Source: Haplomitrium mnioides
Lineage: Eukaryota > Marchantiophyta > Haplomitriopsida > Calobryales
Direction: 5' to 3'
Assembly (NCBI GenBank): GCA_049999725.1
Contig: JBNGIS010016494.1
Location: 1-21,293 of the forward strand
Length of the DNA stretch: 21,293 bases
The position numbers and the translations under genes were made by a program. Below are positions 15,993-21,293 of the stretch, one piece after another; the stretch's first letter is position 1, and each line of letters starts with the position of its first letter. The notes below the pieces were generated by a model. It was given only the letters and a program-made list of their open reading frames with translations. It had not been told where the DNA came from and made no database searches.

Positions 15993-16659
15993 ATGAATGC
16001 AATAGAAAAGTTGCACTTCCAATCTTTGACTATAGATGGTTTGAATTATGTGTCATGGTTCTTAGATGTGGAGACACATTTTGGCCTCCAAAGAACTCAA
16101 GAACACCATCACAACAAATGTTGGACCCACTCTACATGACAAAGCAAAGGCATTGATCTAGTCTTAGCTTCTCAATACATAAATATGAAATTTATTTGCT
16201 ATTCAGAACTTGTTGCATATATACTTTTGGCAAAAAAGCACTTGATTCTTCTTCTTGAAAATGCAAAGAAGAGACCATCTGGAAGCTTTACAATCCCATC
16301 CAGACCTGAAACAAATTTTAACAAAATTGCAAAGAAATACAAAGGTCAGGGGCACATCAGCTTAAGGAGGAGCAGACGCACATTCCTCAACCAAGAAAAA
16401 ATATCTGACCTTCAAAGGAAGAGGACGTGGCAGACCCTCTTTCACTAGGAGACCATTCAATAATGCTTGGCATAGGAGACGAAGTAAGAGCAAAGTAAGA
16501 GGCATGACATTCAATAATAGCGACTGGCCCAACATTCCAACCTATTTTTGATGTGGTACCAAAGGCCATATGTAGAAAAGATGTCGTACACCTATACATC
16601 TAGCAAAGCTGTATAAAGACAGCCTACAGAATTTAAGCAATGAAGTACATGGGAACTTT
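15993..16659 (+). pseudogene. Gag with an internal deletion (element C)
   Basis: ATG at 15993 opens MNAIEKLHFQSLTIDGLNYV, then SWFLDVETHF, aligned with the start of element B gag. The next recognisable block, LVLASQYINM, corresponds to a point more than 100 residues later in element B. The middle of the capsid region is therefore deleted, around 16080-16170. YSELVAYILLAKKHLILLLE and a basic FKGRGRGRPSFTRR (about 16411-16452, after a frameshift near 16410) follow. The zinc knuckle near 16547-16585 reads F*CGTKGHM*KRC: the first Cys is lost and two stops intervene. Non-functional. Confidence 0.82.
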
Positions 16660-17330
16660 TTGGAAACACCTAATGAAATCAACATTTACCCTCAATATAC
16701 CTCTTTACCGGAGGTCCACACATTGCAATTTATCAGTGACCATAAACCACTGGAAATCCCTACTAATTGCATCATCAACAATGGTACCTCCCATTCCATT
16801 CTAAGGAATAAGGAGTACTTCACTTTCATTACTCCAACTCACAGGGCCATGATTACTATTGCAGGTAAGAATCACATTGTAGAAGGCATGGGACTTGCAA
16901 CAATCAGATTCCCCAATAGTACTATTATATATACCACATCTGCAATTTTTGCACCTAAGACTACCAGAAAGCTGATCAACTTTAGGGATATTAGGGACAA
17001 TGAATTGCACATACAAACTGGCACTTCGAGAACTCAAGAGATTCTCCAAATTTTGCACCAAACAAATAGTGAATTGGAAGTAAAGGAAATCTTTCCCATT
17101 TTTCCACTAGGACTCTATCACCAAAATCTAGAACTTCCATATAGCAAGAGAAAGTCTAAACCTAACTGAATGATGGCACAACAGATTGGGGCACCTTGGT
17201 ATCAAGATGTACCACCACATCATGAAGGATACAGTAGGCATACCCATTGGTGTTCACCCATGAGGAACCAGAAATCCTTGCATCGCGTGTTCACAAGGAA
17301 AACTGATTATATGCCCCTCCAAACCAAAAA
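16660..17330 (+). pseudogene. Protease and pre-integrase region (element C)
   Basis: CIINNGTSHSILRNKEYF near 16770-16823 aligns with CIVDSGSSHTILRDRRHF of element B. The catalytic Asp is Asn here (D-S-G to N-N-G), which would abolish protease activity by itself. IFAPKTTRKLINFRDIRDN is the conserved C-terminal block. The frame stops at 17167-17169; the pre-integrase continues in pieces (GAPWYQDVPPHHE, then GKLIICPSK in another frame) to the CT tract. It is the most open part of element C, with 169 uninterrupted codons. Confidence 0.85.
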
Positions 17331-17331
17331 C

Positions 17332-17333
<2 letters not shown>

Positions 17334-17380
<47 letters not shown>

Positions 17381-17390
17381 NNNNNNNNNN

Positions 17391-17438
<48 letters not shown>
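17334..17438. repeat. (CT)n microsatellite with a 10-base assembly gap
   Basis: CT dinucleotides run from 17334 to 17380 and from 17391 to 17438, with N at 17381-17390. The gap length is a placeholder, so the true repeat length is unknown. It sits exactly between the pre-integrase and the integrase core (FLERIHAD) of element C. Confidence 0.97.
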
Positions 17439-17442
<4 letters not shown>

Positions 17443-18000
17443 CACAGTTTCTAGAAAGGATACATGCGGATGCTTATGGACCCATTAATCCACCTTCTAG
17501 TCCTTTCATATTTTTCTTGGTGATAATTATACATCATCCAAGTGGTCACAAATTTCCTTATTATCCATAAGGAACCTTGTCTTTCCCATGATTTTGACAC
17601 ACATTTTGAAGTTGAGATCCCAATTTTCAAATCATCCTATTAGATACTTGATAGTTGATGACGTTGGTGAATTTACATCGAAGATCTTCGATGATATCTG
17701 TGAGACAACAGGTATTGACACGCAATACCCAATGCCACATGTACATTTTCAGAATGGGATTGCTGAATCTCTAATCAAGAGATTACAAATGGTGGCCAGA
17801 CCATTGTTACTGCAGACAAATTTACCTACATCACCATGGAGGTACGTTGTTTTACATGCAGCTGCACTGCTGAGATATCGACCCTTTGCTTTTAACATCC
17901 AGAATCCATATTTTCTAGCATTTGGATTACTAGTAGATATATCCCATTTGCGTACCTTTGACTGCCTAGGTCTCGTTCTTATCCTTGGCCCAAAATGAAC
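17439..18000 (+). pseudogene. Integrase core (element C)
   Basis: FLERIHADAYGPINPPSSPF at about 17450-17510 carries the first catalytic Asp. After a frameshift near 17515-17590 the frame at 17588-17998 contains LIVDDVGEFTS and HVHFQNGIAESLIKRLQ. The second Asp and the Glu are again 35 residues apart, so all three catalytic residues survive. LPTSPWRYVVLHAAALLRYR and ISHLRTFDCLG follow, ending at TGA 17996-17998. Element B has the same blocks in the same order. Confidence 0.88.
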
Positions 18001-18540
18001 TAAAATGGGACCACGAAGACAACGTGGTATATCAATTGGATTTGATTCTCCTTCCATCATTCGATTTATGAAGCCAGTCACTGCAGATGTCTTTAAAGCA
18101 AGATTTTTAGACTGTCATTTTTTTGAAGATCAATTTCCAACACTTCAGCAAGATCAGATTTACAAAGTTGCTACACAAGCAAAGGACTTGACTTGGCGAA
18201 TGCATCAACTAGTCTCAACTGACCCCAAAACTAAACAAAGAGATCAAGAAGTGTAGAAAACACTGCACTTGCACCAAATGTTGGAAAAGATCTTATATGC
18301 ATTTAATAATACAACTGTTGTAACTAGATTTCACATAGAAGTTGCACATACACCAACAAAACTCACCAGGCAACAAAGCTTGCAAAAGAAGTGCACATAA
18401 AGCAAAACGAGGGTGCCCACCTAGTTCAAGTGATAAACAACTAAGGCATGGGAGGACTAATTTGTCAACACCTGTAAATCCAGCAACAAATGTACCTTCT
18501 GTATCCACATCAATGGTTAATATGGAAAACTAGATCTCAT
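18001..18540 (+). pseudogene. Post-integrase block and linker, truncated before RT (element C)
   Basis: KMGPRRQRGISIGFDSPSII then FKARFLDCHFFEDQFPTL (about 18001-18150) matches element B's post-integrase block. It is followed by a TAG near 18254-18256. The remaining part to about 18540 (KRGCPPSSSDKQLRHGRTN, in another frame) corresponds to the basic linker before RT. No RT motif is found downstream. Confidence 0.8.
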
Positions 18541-18592
18541 ATAGAAATTGCAAATACACCAACCAGAAGTCACCGAGCAACAAAGCTTAACA
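18322..18592. repeat. Direct repeat pair of ~65 bp, 206 bp apart, at the broken end of element C
   Basis: AACTAGATTTCACATAGAAG at 18322-18386 and AACTAGATCTCATATAGAAA at 18528-18592 match along their length, both including ACACCAAC and CAACAAAGCTT. Element C homology ends right after the second copy. Confidence 0.85.
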
Positions 18593-18599
18593 ATCGCTA

Positions 18600-19360
18600 C
18601 TTGTCGCTCCCATATTTCGGCCCTTAACCTTTTCAGGCCCTGTTTTGAGTGCAAGGGAGTACAGGTTTCAGGCTTTCAGGTTCTTTTATGAGATGGCCCC
18701 TTACCAGTTATCATTTTCAGGCCTTAAAGAATTTCCCCTTCCTTACAGTCCTTATGTTCGCCACTCACTCTTCTTGTGTTTGCACTCAACTCATTCATTC
18801 AGAACTAGTCCACACTCATCACACCCAACATTTGTGTAATTCTTTCCATATATTCCAAAGGTCCAAACTAGGGACCCTGCCACCTTATATGTGCTTGGGG
18901 CAGAATAGGTGTTGGTGACCTGCAACACCAGAATAATACAACAAGACTGGACTCCCCCTCTCAAGGTTGTCTCAGAACTGAAAACAGATTATCCTAACTA
19001 TCCTAATATGATCTAATTCCTAACTATGCCAAAGGATCAAGGAGAGAGAGCATTCACCCCTAGGATACCAGAACTTGTGTCGAGGGATGGGACTCCCCTT
19101 TCAAGGCTGTTCCGAGGGTTTGCTCAACTGATCTGATGTCCACTAATCTAACAAATCAAGGGGACACAAAGCAGAAAGGAAATCTAGCTACACAAGTATA
19201 GACAAACAATTTACACACTATATGCAAGAGAGATCAGAGTCCTTGAAGGCCCTCTAGATTTCAACTGGCGATACTTCCCTTATGTGTCCTGTTGCCTTAC
19301 AATTGCATCTTAGCAACCCACACACCCTCCTCTCCAGATAGTTTTTTAACTTCCCTCGCG
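18600..19360. other. Non-coding sequence with a degenerate ~141 bp repeat
   Basis: No gene is recognised. GGACTCCCCCTCTCAAGGTTGT at about 18949-18970 is echoed by GGACTCCCCTTTCAAGGCTGT at about 19090-19111, each preceded by a CCAGAA stretch and followed by TCTAA-rich sequence, suggesting an old tandem copy of ~141 bp. Short frames near 18645-18918 are unsupported. Confidence 0.5.
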
Positions 19361-20271
19361 AGAAGCCTTGCTTTTACTTCCTCAGGCTAGGAAGAGAGTT
19401 TTTTTGACTTCCACCTCTGGAAGACAGCTTTCCCAGCTGCAGGTAGCTCACTCCACCCCCGAGCCTCAACAGGTCTTACTACGCAATGCACCGGCACTAG
19501 CGCAGCCCCCCCCTCCCCTCTCAGCTCCACTTGAAGAATTACACCAGAGTGTACTCCGAACACTCTGGGCTGATACCTGCGCACAAGGAATGGTAGAGAC
19601 AAGCCCAAGCTCCTCACTTGGCGGCCTCTCCCAAAGTCATAACTGGGACTCCCACCCCAACCGCCCCTCGTTGCAATTTCCTTGTCCTCAAATCGTGATG
19701 CTCCTACACAGAAAATGCAGAGCCGACCCCAAGTCCTTCCATTGTGGCCTCTCCCGAAGTCATAGCCGACCAGAATCCAATCGAGACCCCGTATTAGTCA
19801 CCCTCCGCCCTGGTCCGCCTGCAAGGATGAAGTCACCTGGGCCTCCCCCCAATCCTCCTCTAAATCCCTCGGTTCCCCTTGAACGAGTACCCCTGCTTCA
19901 CGTGGTCTTGTTAGTGAATTCTCATTCCAGCCTCCCTTCGTTGCGATTCCCTTTAGCGTGCAATCGCCTTGCGCTCTGAGGTTGCCCGTGCATCAACCTA
20001 GAAGAATTCGAAGGTCGCCAAGGTATACTCCCCTTGCGAACACTGAACTCGCAAGCCCGATCCCAAGAAAGGTCGTTAATCCCGTTAGCTCCCTGGAGCT
20101 TGGAGGTGACGACGCGTGACGCGCGCCTGTTAATCCTATTACAACCGACAAGTAGCGCGCGCCGCGTGTCCCATGATGATGAAAGTACAACAGTAATATC
20201 GATGGGGAGTCCAAGGAACCTTACGGCTGAGATTTCGTAGATTCCCACGGTTGAGTCCGAAGGGCTCTTCG

Positions 20272-20307
20272 GAACAGAGTTCCGAAGCGCCCCTCGGAAC
20301 TCTGTTC
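20272..20307. other. Perfect 14-bp stem-loop
   Basis: GAACAGAGTTCCGA (20272-20285) is the exact reverse complement of TCGGAACTCTGTTC (20294-20307), with an 8-base loop AGCGCCCC. There is no T-run after it, so a bacterial-type terminator reading does not apply. Confidence 0.85.
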
Positions 20308-20339
20308 ATAGAATCTCCAAATATTCCCCAGCAGATTCC

Positions 20340-20620
20340 TAGTCACCCTCCTCGCACCACGTCACCCGCTGCACCGCCGTCTGCCGCCGCCCTGCAAGGG
20401 GGTAGGCTGACCGTCGCGCATACTCTCCCTTCCGTGGTTGACCCGCTCTTTGTCTGAAGTCCGATGAGCCCTTCTCCTACTGCCGCATGTCTCGTGAGCT
20501 GCTGCGGGGTCCCTGGAGTCGCCACATCGTCCGAAAGCCGCCGTCCAACGCCGCCCCGCAAGGGGGTAGGTGGACTGTTGCGCGGACCTTCTTCCGAAGT
20601 TGACCGGCGGAAATCTTACC
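20340..20620. repeat. Degenerate ~164 bp tandem repeat
   Basis: The block GCCGTCnnnCGCCGCCCnGCAAGGGGGTAGG occurs ending at 20406 and 20570, 164 bp apart. Both are followed by a GACnGTnGCGC stretch, CTTCCG and TTGACC. Similarity covers roughly 100 bp of each unit. Confidence 0.65.
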
Positions 20621-21293
20621 TTGCTCCCCAGCACGCCACGTTTTCGAAGCCCTCCCACGGACTCCCTGCGCTCGCCTCGTCATCCGTAGAGCCAATGCGG
20701 ACCTTACTCTGCTCGCCGAATAAGAACTGTGCCGATGTCGTCATTTCATGCGTCCCTCGAGATAAGAACTATGCATATGCTTGAGGCTCCCTTCGTTATC
20801 TTTTCTGAATGCTCGATATAGGAACTACAAGGCCCTTCATCCCTCTGCCGAGCTTTCAGATGCTGTGGTTGGACCCGTCAAACTTTTGCCCTTGGTCATG
20901 TTGAAGCTGCGTTGAATCACCCTTTCAGCGCTTGCTTGCTCCTTCGTTGGTCAAACCTGCGTTAAATCCCCTTTCCGGCTCGGCCTTCTCCTTGTTCGTC
21001 GGTTAGTGATGGATCACCCTTTTGGGTTCCTCGGAACTCCCCTTCTCGGATCTCCGATAGATCACCCTTCTAGTACCCTTCCGTTCTCCTTCGGCCAGAC
21101 CCTCGATATGTCGCTGCTTCGGGCCCTCTTCCCTGCTCCCCTATAGGATTCCTCGCGGATCCCTCTTAACTGGGCGCCCCACGTCGTAAGACGAATCGAA
21201 ACCCTGTTAAGCGGGCTCCCCACTTAGGGAGGCACCTGTCCGCAGATTTGCGGGCCTCTTGGTGCCGCCACGTCGTCCGTGGAATCCCGCGAA

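Larger units (their letters stand above)
15014..18600 (+). mobile_element. Element C: truncated Ty1/copia retrotransposon related to element B
   Basis: A 5' LTR, PBS-like site, leader, gag, protease, pre-integrase, integrase and post-integrase blocks follow in copia order on the + strand. Each protein block resembles that of element B (e.g. YSELVAYILLAKKH against YSELIAYMLLAEKH; HVHFQNGIAES identical). RT, RNase H and a 3' LTR are absent; homology fades near 18540-18600. It is therefore non-autonomous and more decayed than B. It inserted in R copy 3, in the opposite direction to B. Confidence 0.88.
19361..21293. other. GC-rich region of unknown origin, perhaps LTR or leader of another element
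   Basis: The base composition changes to C-rich on the + strand and CpG becomes common. No conserved protein domain was seen in any frame; the longest frame (19368-19979, 203 codons) is Ser/Pro/Leu-rich low complexity. Degenerate repeats occur, e.g. GGCCTCTCCCnAAGTCATA at 19623 and 19746, GCAAGGGGGTAGG at 20394 and 20558, and GCCAC(A/G)TCGTCCG near 20522 and 21267. TGGGCGCCCCACG at 21171 resembles sequence seen near primer sites of plant LTR elements, but this is weak. Confidence 0.45.

Noticed and set aside
19368-19979. 203-codon plus-strand frame
   Set aside because: Ser/Pro/Leu-rich low complexity in a C-rich region with no recognisable motif; an open frame is expected by composition.
21171-21183. 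TGGGCGCCCCACG as a primer binding site
   Set aside because: Only a loose resemblance, with no LTR end identified in front of it.
1-21293. tRNA, rRNA or other structured RNA genes
   Set aside because: No cloverleaf-like arms with A/B boxes or rRNA signatures were seen; only the PBS-like tRNA complements noted above.

Overview
This is a plant (embryophyte) nuclear window made almost entirely of decayed Ty1/copia LTR retrotransposons plus one fragment of a host gene. The plant assignment rests on the copia lineages, a spliced host exon encoding the C-terminus of a plant-type DEAD-box RNA helicase, and degenerate repeats throughout. The species cannot be told from the sequence. A run of 10 N at 17381-17390 shows this is an assembled scaffold.

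Layout. (1) 1-5130, + strand: element A, an old copia element whose 5' end lies outside the window. Gag, protease, integrase, reverse transcriptase (RT) and RNase H remnants are recognisable in order, ending in a polypurine tract and a ~798 bp 3' LTR. Its integrase is interrupted by a ~0.87 kb unrelated insertion at 1555-2423. (2) 5170-5400, + strand: a likely last coding exon of a DEAD-box helicase, starting 40 bp after the LTR end, followed by a probable 3' UTR. (3) 6305-7000: copies of a host repeat, called R here. (4) 6976-14555, - strand: element B, a nearly complete copia element with both ~140 bp LTRs, PPT, PBS-like site and all gag-pol domains. It carries a few stops and frameshifts and an 11-unit 36-bp in-frame array inside RT. 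It sits inside a copy of R. (5) 14556-15013: the other side of R. (6) 15014-about 18600, + strand: element C, a relative of B that starts in the same R copy and is truncated after integrase. (7) 18600-21293: sequence with no recognisable gene, GC-richer from about 19360, with degenerate 120-165 bp repeats and a perfect 14-bp stem-loop.

How it fits together. No intact gene is present. Elements B and C are divergent neighbours with 5' LTRs about 460 bp apart, both inside R. Two solo-like R copies at 6305 and 6755 preserve the uninterrupted (empty-site) sequence, which helps define the element B junctions. The recurring theme is tandem duplication (34, 36, 40, 43, 72, 78 and 102 bp units and a CT microsatellite). 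Several of these fall inside conserved retroelement domains and keep the reading frame.

The most unusual features are the 36-bp array in the RT of B, the 78-bp triplication of an integrase motif in A, the helicase exon directly behind an LTR, and a 72-bp duplication that spans a host/LTR junction. All calls come from reading the sequence; no database search was possible.
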